A stretch of DNA of 64,000 bases from Styela clava (Eukaryota; Chordata; Ascidiacea; Stolidobranchia; Styelidae): positions 16,855,650 to 16,919,649 of the forward strand of contig NC_135262.1 of the NCBI RefSeq assembly GCF_964204865.1, read 5' to 3'. The notes under the pieces were generated by a model that was given only the letters and a program-made list of their open reading frames with translations, was not told the origin of the DNA and made no database searches. Of the stretch, positions 51,826 to 63,118 are shown piece after piece. The position numbers and the translations under genes are program-made. The stretch's first letter is position 1. Each line of letters opens with the position of its first letter.

Positions 51826-52380
51826 TCATAATATATACACCACAACAGCTGGTCATTGATTACACAAGAAATGTGCTGGCTGGAAATCGCTCTTCAGTGA
51901 ACTATTCTTTGGCTAACGGCAATAAACTGTTCACCAACTAATCGAATAAACGCTTAATGGGAAATAAAAAATATAAAACTGCCAATGTGCGTAATTCTTG
52001 AGGAATATCCAATATGCACCAACTTAGTTCTTCAGAAATATCCAATAAGCGCCAAATCTATGATGTCATAATACCCCACACGACAGCTTATCGTTGGAAA
52101 CACAAGAAATATGCTGCATAAAAATCCATTTTTAGATAACTATTCTTTGGCTATTGGCAATAATCTGTCCACAAAATATTTAAATTAACGTTTGGTGGAA
52201 TATATGAAACATAAAACTGCCTGTGCGCGTAGTTCTCGATGAATATCCAATAGGCGCCAATCTATGATGTCATAGTTCCCCACAACAGCTGATAGATTAT
52301 ATTAGAAATCCAATGGCTGAAAATCTTATATGAAAAAACTATTTTTCGGCTATTGGCAATAATCCGTCCACAAAATAATC
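51826..52380. repeat. Tandem array, ~205-235 bp unit, about 2.5 copies
   Basis: ATGATGTCATAATACCCCAC and CTATTCTTTGGCTATTGGCA blocks recur near 51826/51918, 52060/52141 and 52264/52340. Copies are diverged. Non-coding. Confidence 0.7.
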
Positions 52381-52389
52381 AAAAAAATC

Positions 52390-52861
52390 ATGCATCCGTG
52401 TATGACAGTCTTTTATCGAGTAAATATCCTGAAATCGTGCAGCTCAGTGGGACCAATAGTGATAGCATCACAATTGGAATGATGGCTGTTCAACAGCAGC
52501 GAGGAAATGAATGTGGGTATTTCGCTATAGCCAACGCCCTAGCAATTCGCAAAAATATGAATCCCTGTTTACTAACATATAGCAATAAATTTAATGAAGG
52601 GCTCGAAATGGCATTCATTCAATATGATATTGACGTTTTTGGAGTCACATTAAACCTGAAATACATTCTACCAGAGTACCCAAAACATCCCTTCGGTGGA
52701 CTTGCAAAGTATTTTGCCATTGCAGGATGCGACGTGATAGATCTGAAACATTGCAGTGTACACTGTGTGAGAAAATGTTTCATGAAAAATGTGAAACTGA
52801 CGAATTCGGGAACCAGAACTGGAAATGTCGAAATTGTCGTACTTATTCAGTTGAAGATTAA
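52390..52861 (+). pseudogene. C48 (Ulp1-like) cysteine protease fragment with a PHD-like finger
   Basis: VYDSLLSSKYPEIVQL followed by MMAVQQQRGNECGYFAIANA resembles the C-terminal half of Ulp1-type peptidases: Asp in VYDS, Gln and the active Cys in QQQRG-x2-CG. After a frameshift near 52745 comes a Cys/His finger (LQCTLCEKMFHEKC, then WKCRNCR) and a stop. The N-terminal part with the catalytic His is missing. Such protease-finger proteins are encoded by several animal DNA transposon groups, so this is probably transposon debris; a host gene fragment is possible. It joins the tandem array directly on its left. Confidence 0.5.
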
Positions 52862-53476
52862 AAAAGAATGGAGGAATTGAAAACTTGGCAAGATGTCATA
52901 TTATCCCACCATGAACACCGATGGTAGTGTCGATCTACAATAGCATCCGTGACCTATTTTCATATACAACCTTGCCCACTGGTGACAACAAAATTAGACG
53001 TGTTTCCAATGAAACATATTGCAAATTAAGGGGCAACACATCCAAAATTTCGACGGGCGTTACGTATAAAATCGACCTTGACAAATTCATAATTTAATTT
53101 TGGAGCCGGATAAGCTTGATATTTCATTAATCTTTCACACAATTATGCATGAAATGGCTCATGTCATGGTGCCGATAGAAATAGCCAGTCAAGCACATGC
53201 AAAAGAATTATAAAAATGTGGCTGTTCATTCTAAGGTTTTTTTTAAATTGAATCGAAAAATGTAATCCGAGCAGTGGCAGTGTTTTCCAATAATTGACAA
53301 GTCAGTTCTTAATAAGTCAGTATGATGGGATATTCAATATTTTCACATGTAATGGAAATACCTTTTTCGCAATCAAGTTACAAGTACAAGCTAAAAATTA
53401 AATTGTGTAATTATACAATCTTGCCGGCATTTATTTCGTGGAATATAATGTTGTGCCATTTTAATGCTCTAGTATA

Positions 53477-53851
53477 CAGTGGTTCCCAAACGATGGGTCG
53501 CGACCCACTGGTGGGTCGCAAGAGGAAGCTTGGTGGGTCGTGAAAAGATGTAGAAATCTTTGATCAATTATGCTGGTTATTAGGATCGGTGGCAAAGCAA
53601 ATTTCGAAATAAACTGCAACTTTTCAATTTTTTACGTCTAAAACTATCTGAAATTAAATAAATGTCAAGTCTGTTATGGAAAATAGCAAGAAACAATCTC
53701 ATCTTTCTCACTAGCTTCACTGAAAATTCAATTTGAGAAATTAAATTTGTTTCCTCCATCAATGTTTTATTAACTTATTGAAGTTAAATGGGTCGCCATA
53801 AGCTGTGGTAAAAATAGTGGGTCCCAACTCTAAAAAGTTTGGGAACCATTG
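53477..53851. mobile_element. hAT-like MITE (375 bp)
   Basis: Inverted ends CAGTGGTTCCCAAAC and GTTTGGGAACCATTG, with GGGTCGCGACCCACTGGTGGG inside the left end. No convincing 8 bp duplication, so it is probably old. Non-coding. Confidence 0.7.
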
Positions 53852-55493
53852 CACTAAAGTCTAAAATATTATCTTATTTCTTTACAACAGGAGTTTTCGA
53901 ATGGTGCGATACGGCGCACTGACGAGTCATTTGAATTTTGCTTCGCACAAATATTTAACTGGTAAGTAATACTCTACTGACTGTAGGTATGCCTATTTGA
54001 ATAAACTATTACATAACTGTAGTCAATAATTACTGATCAAATCAAACCACAATGTTACTTTCCGAGTTCACTGTAAGATTAGTTCAATTTAGTAAATCCG
54101 AAAATTTTCCGAATATTCAGTTTGTACTAAAAATGATACAAACGGTTTATTCGAGAGCTATATCGTAACAACGCTAACCAAACTTGATTTTCAGAGTTTC
54201 TCTTATTTTGCTTTCAAATATTTTCTCCCTAGTGCGTCGCATGCGCGGAGAGTTTTTACAAAGGCGTATTGTCACAAAGATTTAAGAACCACCGCTTTAC
54301 GACATCTAAATTACTATGCTTTATATTTGCCAGGATTGTTGTATTATATACCCTATTATAGGAGCATATTTACAGTTTCATTCTCATGTCAATGGCATTT
54401 CCATATTTGTCTGGTCTTTGCATATAATAAATGACATTTCCAGTCGAATCATTTTTTTATTTAACAAACTGAAATCTCAACAATAATTTTTTAATTTAAT
54501 TTCTTTCCTAACTACATGCACTGGCAACTTTATGTCTTTATGTCTCATTTGCACAGGCAAAATGTAAAGTCTTACCGCTGAATGATGTTCATATCATTAC
54601 TATATCTACTTTACACTAGTTGTAAGTCATTTTTTATATTTCAATCAATAGCCGTTATGGATTTTCTGTAAGCATAAGCACACTATACTCCCAGTGCGTC
54701 AACGAGTATGGTCTCATCCTATGAACATAATCTGGCGATGCTTTCTCGAATAATCCCAACATGTAATGTGAGTAATGATAGTTGGCACCAAATTTTCTAT
54801 TGATTAGTTCGTTGACAAAATAACCAAAGCATAGTTCACTGAAAAGAGATTTTCAATGCCGTCGTAGGCAGCGACACATTTCGCATGTTATCATAATCAG
54901 TTGTTGTGGGGCTTTATCTTACGGCATTATAGAGACATGTATTCATGCACCACGTGTCACGTCTTTTGATAGCCCGGACTCTATATAGACGAGACACAAT
55001 GAACACGTATCCAACGCGCCACTCTCAGCCCCTTTATCCACGAATAAGACACATGCATAAATCAGCTTCTTCTCTATACACTTGGCAAAGAACAGCGATT
55101 TTCTTAAATGAATAAAACACAATTGATTAACTTACATATATCAACAACAAAAGGCTAATTTCTTACCAAACGTTTTCCGATCCGGGTGGCTAACACAATT
55201 ACAATATATATATATAACAGATAAGTAAACAGTCCACAATACGGACAAATATCTGCGGCTCTTACACGATGAATACGTGATGCGAAAATGACCGCAAGAA
55301 AAACGCTGAACCAGACAACAGATAAAATTACTAATTTACGCTATAAGCAAAGGGAAAAAGGGTAATAATGGGTCTACAATGATTGGTTATACGCAGCGCA
55401 CGATGCACTGCATACAGAGGCAAAATGTACGATAAAATTGTAAACAACGTACCACGAGAGGCTGACATTGTAAGCTTCGAACAAATAACATGT
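53852..55493. other. No gene recognised
   Basis: AT-rich, no domain-bearing frame, no clear repeat. A (TA)n tract is near 55205. Confidence 0.45.
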
Positions 55494-55504
55494 TACTTGT
55501 CACT

Positions 55505-57455
55505 TTGGCCTCAAATTGACTTCCTCTTTAAAGTTGCTTGGTGTAAACATTCCTGTTGACTTATCCAAGTTATTTGATGTAAATTCCCCCCAAATCATAA
55601 ACAAGGCAAAAAATATTATTCAAGTATGGAAAATGAGGAATCTTACATTATTAGGTAAGGTGTGTATTATTAAGACATTAATTGCTTCTCTTTTCACTTA
55701 CAGTTTTACGTATATACCCGTTTCTATACCAGATAGATATATAAAGTCACTGAATGCTGCATTATATCATTTTTTATGGAACTCCAAATGGGAACGAGTC
55801 AAACGAAAAACATTAATTGGTCCAAAAATGTTGGGTGGGATTGACATGATTGATGTACATAGCTTTATAATAGCACAAAAAATTAAGTGGGTGGGATTTC
55901 TATTAGACGATGCCAAAGTTTGTAAGTGGAAACTTGTTGAACTTAATTATTTGAATGATTTGGATTTGGCATCCTTGTTAAAGGGAATTTATTTCGGAAC
56001 TCTCATTTTATCAAAAATATTCCATTTATCACTATTAAGGATATGTTAGTATACTGGTATAACTTTAAAAATATTGTTACAAATGTACATATACTCAATC
56101 AATCCATATTGTACAATAGAAAGTTGCAATACAGTAGAAAACCTTTTTATATTTCAACATGGAAAGAGCATGGTATTTCTGAATTGAAACACTTGATTTC
56201 TAGCAATACTTTTTATACTTATTTCGAGTTAATTAGTAAATATTGCATGCCATATAATGCTAATGATTATAGAACTTATTACAAAATCATAGGCAGTATT
56301 CCTGAGGAATGGAATGAGATTGCTCAATCATGTGATGACTTTTGTGATTTTGATTTTAGTGCATTCCTTTCATCCACTACAAAAAACTTCTCATGTAAAA
56401 ATGCATATAGAATAATGATTGGAAAAATATTTGTCCCACCAGACATGTACAAATCCTTTTGGCAGGAATCTTTTAATATCCCTTGTGTGGAATGGAACAA
56501 GTATTTCACAAACTCATATTTATCAACTATTGAAACAAAACTTAGATCTTTTCAAATTAAATTTTTTTATAAAGCTATAGTTCTGAATAATGTTTTATAT
56601 GGATTCGGACTAGTGGAAACAAACCTCTGTGAATTCTGTAAATTACATATTGAAACCCTTTTGCATTTATTTTATTATTGTCCAATCACCAGTGAATTTT
56701 GGTCTGACATAGACCAATGGATTGTCTTTAAGACCGATAACTTGGATTTTAATCTTGGAATGAAAGAATGTTTTATTGGCTTCGATGACATTTCTGATAT
56801 GCAATTCATCAACTGTGTGCTGTTAGCTGCACGTTTCTTTATATATAGATGTCGGATTCAAAAGCGTAAACCAGTTTTTGATGTTTTTTATAAATTCATT
56901 TCTGATATTCGAAACAATGAGAAATATATCGCAATGAAAAATGGTAAAATCATGATACATAATACAAAATGGCGTTTATTTATATAATCATTGATTACTT
57001 AGCTTAAACCTGACAACTGTGTTTTTGTTCTAATTTGTTTATAGTCTTTATATAGCCTAATATATATTTAAAAGTGTGAGATTTAGAAAAAAAATAAAAA
57101 ATAATTCTCTCATGTTTATTCTGTAAGATAATTTGATTAAAACTGTTATGTTCATGTTATGAAAAAATACTCTTATGTCTGTGTTATTGAGTAATATTAC
57201 TATTTATTTATTTATTTCTATGTTTTTATGTATAAAATCCAAAATTATCTGTGGAATGGTTTAAGGAGTTTATCAATATTGTTTGCTGCTATATAATGTT
57301 TTATAATTTATGAAAATCCAAAAAATGCATGTCCTATAGAGTGATCTGAAATGATATTGTTATTTATTGTTTTTTTGATTTTGAGCGATATTGTTTATTG
57401 CCATATTGTTTTTATTTAATAAAAATCCAATAAAAAATAAAAAAAAAAAAAAAAA
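55505..57455 (+). mobile_element. L1-like LINE, 5'-truncated, 1951 bp
   Basis: Flanked by an 11 bp duplication TACTTGTCACT (55494-55504, 57456-57466) and ending in a ~15 bp A-run, the classic result of target-primed reverse transcription. Contains the 3' third of ORF2 and a ~470 bp 3' UTR. Confidence 0.9.
55516..56989 (+). pseudogene. L1-like ORF2 protein, C-terminal third
   Basis: Frame 1 (to 56049) begins after the reverse transcriptase core, with LKLLGVNI and WKMRNLTLLGKVCIIKTLIA, the L1-type thumb. A one-base shift near 56000 moves to frame 2, which continues NSHFIKNIPFITIKDMLVYW to a stop at ~56987. Near its end is ETNLCEFCKLHIETLLHLFYYC, the C-x2-C...H-x-C motif found at the C-terminus of L1/Tx1 ORF2. 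No RT or endonuclease remains. Truncation is by retrotransposition. Confidence 0.85.
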
Positions 57456-57572
57456 TACTTGTCACTAGAGACTAAATGATGCTAATATAACAATATATTA
57501 GTACATATATTTTATACTTATCGTAAGTAACTGCAACAAAAGTCGTTTTGGAGTTTCTGAGAGTTATTTTTA

Positions 57573-57592
57573 AAACCCTAACCCTAACACAC
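57573..57592. repeat. Short interstitial telomere-like repeat
   Basis: AACCCTAACCCTAACAC, just over two CCCTAA units. Likely chance or repair filler. Confidence 0.35.
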
Positions 57593-57599
57593 TTATTAT

Positions 57600-57797
57600 A
57601 TCATATGTATATCTAATTAGCTGTATATGCATATGACTTGGCAGTATTTGTACATCACCAAAATGACTGTATTTGGATATTAATTGGCTGTACATGGATA
57701 TTTAGTTGGTGCTATATGTATATTTAGTTGGCGCCATATGTATATTTTTGGCTGTATATGTATATCACGTTACCAGCCCCACTCTTTGACACCGGTA
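57600..57797. repeat. Inverted-repeat arm, right (partner at 51288-51480)
   Basis: Reverse complement of the left arm: TATGCATATGACTTGGCAGTA, then GTACATCACCAAAATGA, then tandem TATATTTAGTTGGCGCCATA units, then GTTACCAGCCCC and TTTGACACCGGTA. It could mark the two ends of one 6.5 kb element, or be two separate copies. Confidence 0.75.
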
Positions 57798-57936
57798 CCG
57801 TACCATTACAAGTCATTTCATTTCAATTGTTGGGTGAGGAAAACATACCAATGGATGCCGATACTGAAATTTAAATACAGCTTGCGCATGAAACGTAGAA
57901 AGTTCTAGCAACATCGTACTGCCTCTCATAGTTACA

Positions 57937-58320
57937 TACTGTGTTTCCTCGAAAATAAGTCCTAGTCTGAATTTCAAAAATGATTTTAACATAAGCTTCT
58001 TCCCCTCAAAATAAGACCTATAGTCAATAAAGCGTCTTTTTTTTGACCTAGTCGATAGCAAGAAATCTCTCCTACACGTTTTGAATGATTGATAATTTAT
58101 GTTTTGCAGCTATTTTTAATAAAAATGCGTTATTTATAAGTAAATGGATATCGGTTTCCATATTTTGTATATTTTTTAAATCTTGTAATTCTCTACTTTG
58201 TAATTTTGTTTTTGATGAATAAAAATATAAGGCACCCCACGAAAAAAAGACCTGGTGTAATTTTTCGGAAGAAAACTGAAATGAGACCCAGTCTTATTTT
58301 TTTTTCGTGGAAACGCGGTA
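57937..58320. mobile_element. MITE with TACYGYGTTTCC ends (384 bp)
   Basis: Left end TACTGTGTTTCCTCGAAAA (57937) and right end TTTTCGTGGAAACGCGGTA (58320) are inverted repeats, continued by AATAAGTCCTAGTCTGA / CAGTCTTATT. This type of end (TAC-GT-TTTCC-CGAAAATAAG) is common in animal MITEs. Non-coding. Confidence 0.7.
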
Positions 58321-58808
58321 AAATAGCGTACTACTATATAGCAACACTTTCGGGTGTGAAATGGATGATAAAAACATAAAGTCATCGTTTGTTCATGACA
58401 TTTCTAGTTTAATAATAAGCCAAAAATTTGCCACCAAAGAAATTCTTTATCAGATCTCAATGTACGGTTACGTACCGATATACAGTATATAATTTAGATT
58501 ATATATATACAAATTGAATTAATCGTTTTATTTTCCAGTAATTCATATCACTAATCTTGAAATGAAAAGGTCACATGATGCACATAAAAACATCATTCCC
58601 CTGCAAGCTATTGAGCGATGTGTGTAATCCGGCATACAGTGGCAGAAATCTGCAGAGATAATTTGGAAAACAGTAGCAGAAGTACTGAATGAAACTGGTT
58701 AGTATTGCACATAGTATGCAAAACATCAGTACCATATCATATGCCATTAAATTTAATAGATATTTTCTATATACAAAATGTGACATTTCCTACCAGGCTT
58801 CCCGAAAA

Positions 58809-59007
58809 GTTTTTACTAACACTAACTATGCGCAAGTTCACAGCCCACTTGCTAACAAATCTTGAATAACGGTTTGTTTTTCGCCTAAAAATCTGATTTA
58901 TATAGTTCTGTTTTTACTAACACTAACTATGCGCAAGTTCTCAGCCCACTTGCTAACAAATCGGTTTGTTTTTCGCCTAAAAATCTGATTTATGTAGTTC
59001 TGTTTCA
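58809..59007. repeat. Tandem duplication, two ~100 bp units
   Basis: GTTTTTACTAACACTAACTA to GATTTATATAGTTCT (58809-58909) is repeated at 58910-59007 with a few changes and a 10 bp deletion (CTTGAATAAC is missing in the second unit). Confidence 0.9.
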
Positions 59008-60429
59008 CCTATCCTGGACAAATTCCCTCAAATGTTAACATATTCTCGGTCTGTGGCCAACTGCCGCTTTGTCAGAAAGACAAACAAATACCCATAGCAT
59101 ACATCAATCCATATTCTTCTTCCATCAATACTATTTACTGTTTCACATCAACACTACCTGACCTTTAGGTGAGGACAAAAAAAAAAAAGCAGATTTCTTC
59201 CATCTTTTCTATTATTTGCATAGGATGATAAATATTTCAGTGGACAACTGCAGAAAGACACGGAAGAAGCTTAGGACCTCTCTGATGAAAAATCTGCGTG
59301 ACCAACCACCTATACTAAACAATATAAAAGCGGAAGAATAAAGAAAATTGGATGAAAACTTTGATAAATGGCATTTTAGAGCTAATTACAGAAAATGTGG
59401 TAGATAGCGAACACGATTGCAGGTTGACTGTGATCAGTTCATGTAGTAGCTACAACTGCATTACTGGCTTACCAATTATTCTTATTTCAATCTGGCTTCT
59501 GGTAAAAACTATCAATATAAATAAACATCAAAAAGAAAGATAATGTTTTCATTTATTTTCTATATGTCGATTGTCAAAGTGAATGCATATCAGTTTGCTT
59601 AGTTCCTTTTTTCGCATTGGACTGAAATCGAAACTGCAACAAGTTCGATTGATCTAAAATGAGTAATTTGACCAGGTATCCATTCTCATATATACCTCCT
59701 AAAGTAGGGTATTCACAAGAAAGCAGAAGTTTTTGGTATGCAACCACGTCAGATTACTTGTTCATCTATGAAAAACAGGTTACATATGCGAGATTTTATA
59801 CTACTTTAATGTAAAAAGTATTGCAAAGTATATCTCAATGAGGTAAATGTTTGTTACGACCAATTTGCATTTTAATACGCTCTTGTGAAACTAAAGTATA
59901 CGTCTGGAGTACTCTGGATAGATCCAGGCTTATGTTCTGCCAACTGTAGAAAAGCAGTCTGTACCTTACTTTTTCTACAACACGAAATCGATCCAATCGG
60001 ATATACGCTGTTTCTGTTCAGCATGACCCCATAGAAGATATTTTTCTGCAGATATATTGGGAATTGAGAAATCATTTGAGTTTAGTCATCTCAGAGTATA
60101 ATGTTGGTTTGCATAAACCTACGGACATTTAGCACATTGGTATGTATCAGTGTCGGTTTTGTAGCATTTTACCGAAAAGAAGCATTGTAAATATATAGTT
60201 TGTTGATGTCAGAAGTGTACCTGTAGTAATTCTACCTTTTCTTTGGTCTCCCCCCAAACCAGATTGTGCCTGCCGTGGAACATTACCAACTTCCATGAAA
60301 TATTCACAAATGTCGTCGCGCTTGTCAATACCATCTAAATGTAAGACCGCAATTTTGCCTTGCGGAGAATTATTGAACAAACGAGAACAGTCAGTGTGCG
60401 CTACCGAAGCAATACTTTTTGTAGATTTT
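59008..60429. other. No gene recognised with confidence
   Basis: A minus-strand frame at ~60420-60180 (AVLHLDGIDKRDDICEYFME ... GLGGDQRKG) reads like protein-coding sequence but matches nothing I recognise. It is joined in frame to a translated minisatellite, so it may be a short exon or chance. Confidence 0.3.
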
Positions 60430-60556
60430 GCGCCTAAATATCCGTGGATGCAGATGTGCATGGGTACAAATGTACTTGGGTGCAAATGTGCGCAGATGCA
60501 AATGTCCATTAGTGAAAATGTACATGGGTGCAAATGTGCATGGGTTTAAATGTAGG
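60430..60556. repeat. Degenerate minisatellite, 14-18 bp unit
   Basis: About eight units of GGGTGCAAATGTGCATG-like sequence. Similar GGGTTCAAATGTA motifs are near 15820-15980. Confidence 0.75.
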
Positions 60557-61205
60557 GGAGATGCGGGAGAGATGAGCCATTTTTTATATATTTAGTTATA
60601 TCTCCTCAATCGTTCGTAGCAATTTGAAGACGCTCATATCATCCGAAGGTCATTACCTCTGCTATATTACAGTTATGTCTCTTTTAATCCAACCGACCCT
60701 GTTTCTGAGTTATACCAGTTTTAAAAAGGGATGTCAGATGTCACAAGTCTCCTGCATGTTGAGGAGAGTTGTGCATACCATTGATGAGAGTTGAGCCGCT
60801 ACATGCAGAATGGCACGGGAAGTAGCGTTTAAGTTGCAATCGGGCGAGTATCTTTCACAAATGTGAGATGCAAATACTTCTGTATCGAAACCGTGAGGCA
60901 ACTGGGCAAATTTAACTTAGCTAATCTTAAATAGGAGTCAATGCATCTATAATCTTATTTATTTTTGTCAGTCAATACAGAATGGAAACGAATTATACCA
61001 CCGAAGCCTTCTTATTACACCTTGGTAGCACTTAGAAATCGAAAAGAAACGTTTATTCATAAGTTGAAATAGCGTGTGACAGAGTATGTGAAAATCAAAG
61101 ATTCCATTCATAGGTGTCGCTGATTGAATAGGTGTCGCTGCTTGAAGACCTTTATAGGTCCCTCGCGACTCCAGTCACACAATTAACATGATCAGTATAT
61201 TTCAT
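60557..61205. other. Non-coding, possible 3' flank of the pogo element
   Basis: Starts AGGGGAGATGCGGGAGAGATG, which could be a transposon terminus, but no inverted partner was found near 63100 because a Harbinger element lies there. Confidence 0.35.
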
Positions 61206-63101
61206 TTATTGTAACAGTTTTCTATATGCTTGTTTTTTGTGTTGACAAATAAAAGATTGATTGATTGATTGATCATCGAGGTCACAAGAAAACGTGAACT
61301 GGGTGCGACGTGAAGTTCCAATAATGCTAGTGATTGGTAACTTTCTTGCAATGTCTTTCTTCGACCAAAGTGCTTCATCTTCGACATCCAGAATAAAAGT
61401 AGTTCGGTCATTTACGCTTAAAACCCGGCGGAGAAACACTCCTTCGAACTCTTTTCCTTCGAAAGCATCAACTCTTGCGACGTAGTGAACAATTCGAGAT
61501 TTTCCACTAATCTTAACTATGACAAAATCGCCCTCGATAATATTTTGATCTTCCTCCTCTGAGTCATCAGTATCGTCGCACAATACATTCTCGTTAGATT
61601 CACTTCCACTCGAAGAAGTGCTACATCCGGATGGTGCTACCCTCACTCTAACTGTTTTCTTGTTTGCAAAGCATTTTTTTAGCCCGACCGAAGTTCTTTG
61701 CTCTATTTTTTTCTATCCTAGCCACCGATTTCGCTGCTATTTCATCTCTAACTGGCGTGTCTGTCAAAATTTTCGTGCTACCTTTTTTCCTATTAGAAGC
61801 TTTCACCTTCCTTGGCCCTGCTTTCGGTAAAGGTAGTATATCACTTGGAGACACATAAGGAGTCTCCGCGTTGGTAGTCTGCACTGCTCTAGGCAAACCA
61901 GTATTGCTCTCAACGCCAGTTGCTGATTGAATTGTGTTATCTTTTTGGTGTGTGGGAGTATCGGGATTTCTCTGTAAACCTGACACGCTTTCAACATTGT
62001 CTACTGCCGAGCAAACGTGATTTTCACGATCTGTAACTGAAGATGGCGCATAGTCTTCATCTGAGAATACGTCGCTGTTGAAAAGCATAATACCAGTGCT
62101 GTGGAAGCCAGCTAGGATATTACGCGGTACAAATGCGCAGATGTGAGCTTCGTTCACCAAATGAGCTATATCGTATATAGACACAGTCTTACCCGGATTG
62201 GACCTCATCCAATTATCCATCGCGCGCGCGTAGGCTCTTTTGTATGGTCCATAAACAGTCTTGTCTAAAGGCTGGATGGAGTTTGTGGGACGTGTGTGAA
62301 GGGATGGTCAACACCACAACTCCGTTCGCCTTTGCCTTGTCAACAGCTGTCAGTGAAACGTGGGCCTCGTGATTGTCTAAGATGAGCAATACCTTTCTGT
62401 CGGGTATACAGTGTGTATGCTCAATGAAGTGATCGAGATAGTTGACAAACGTTTCCTCGTTAATCCAACCTGATCTGGTGGCCGCACCGTCAGATCCCAG
62501 TGGCGCACCTCGTATGAAATAATTACGATAATTGACACGGGGAAATATCATGTAGGGCGGAATATATCCACCAGCAGCGTTGATCGCATTGACTACGGTT
62601 ACCAGCTCACCTCTTTCACCTGATGTGACAGAACCAATCTGCTTAACCCCTTTTTCCGTAACAATGCTCTCAGGCTTTTGCACCGTATGGCACCCTGTTT
62701 CGTCGATGTTATATACGTCTTGTGCCTCGAATTTGTGTTGGTCCATTACTTTGGCAAGGTTTTTGTAGAACTGTCCCACTGTATGGCGAATAAACGCCGT
62801 TGCTCTGGCTAATGAAGTAGCTTCTGGACTTCGAATTGCAAGGTTATTGCGTGCTTTCAATCCAAGCCAAAACCCTTGACCAGCTTTTTTGCTGATTTTC
62901 TGGCACATCAACACCGTTTCTTTCTGCAAACTCATACGCCAAACATCGGCATTTATCTTTGGATAGGCCATGGTAGTTTGCTGCAAGTGTTTTGATGTGA
63001 CTAGCTAGTTCAGCTTCCATTTCAGGACTGAATATCATATTCTTGAGCTTGCAATTCTTGTATCCGCTTGTACCAAGCGGGTCATGTTTTTGTTTATCCA
63101 T
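61206..63101 (-). pseudogene. pogo/Tigger-like transposase, frameshifted
   Basis: Start MDKQKHDPLG (63101), then a CENP-B/psq-like N-terminal region. After a shift near 62880 comes the DDE core: VYNIDETGCHTVQKP (first Asp), KVLLILDNHEAH (second Asp) and IPSHTSHKL. After a shift near 62270 come PLDKTVYGPYKRAYARAMDN and a C-terminal region with a Lys/Arg-rich linker. After a further break at ~61648 is an acidic stretch and a GDFVIVKISGKSRIVHYVAR domain seen at the end of related transposases. An unbroken version would be ~620 aa and would cut at TA sites. At least three frame breaks make this copy inactive. Confidence 0.85.
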
Positions 63102-63118
63102 GTATCGCTCACCTTTAA

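Noticed and set aside
57573-57592. Chromosome-end signal
   Set aside because: Only about two CCCTAA units inside the window; not a telomere.
59222-59280. Possible terminal exon (acceptor AG, then DDKYFSGQLQKDTEEA and a stop)
   Set aside because: Too short, no upstream exon identified, no recognised protein.
60147-60533. 128 aa protein on the minus strand
   Set aside because: Its first third is a translated minisatellite; the rest has no match I recognise. Kept only as a note.
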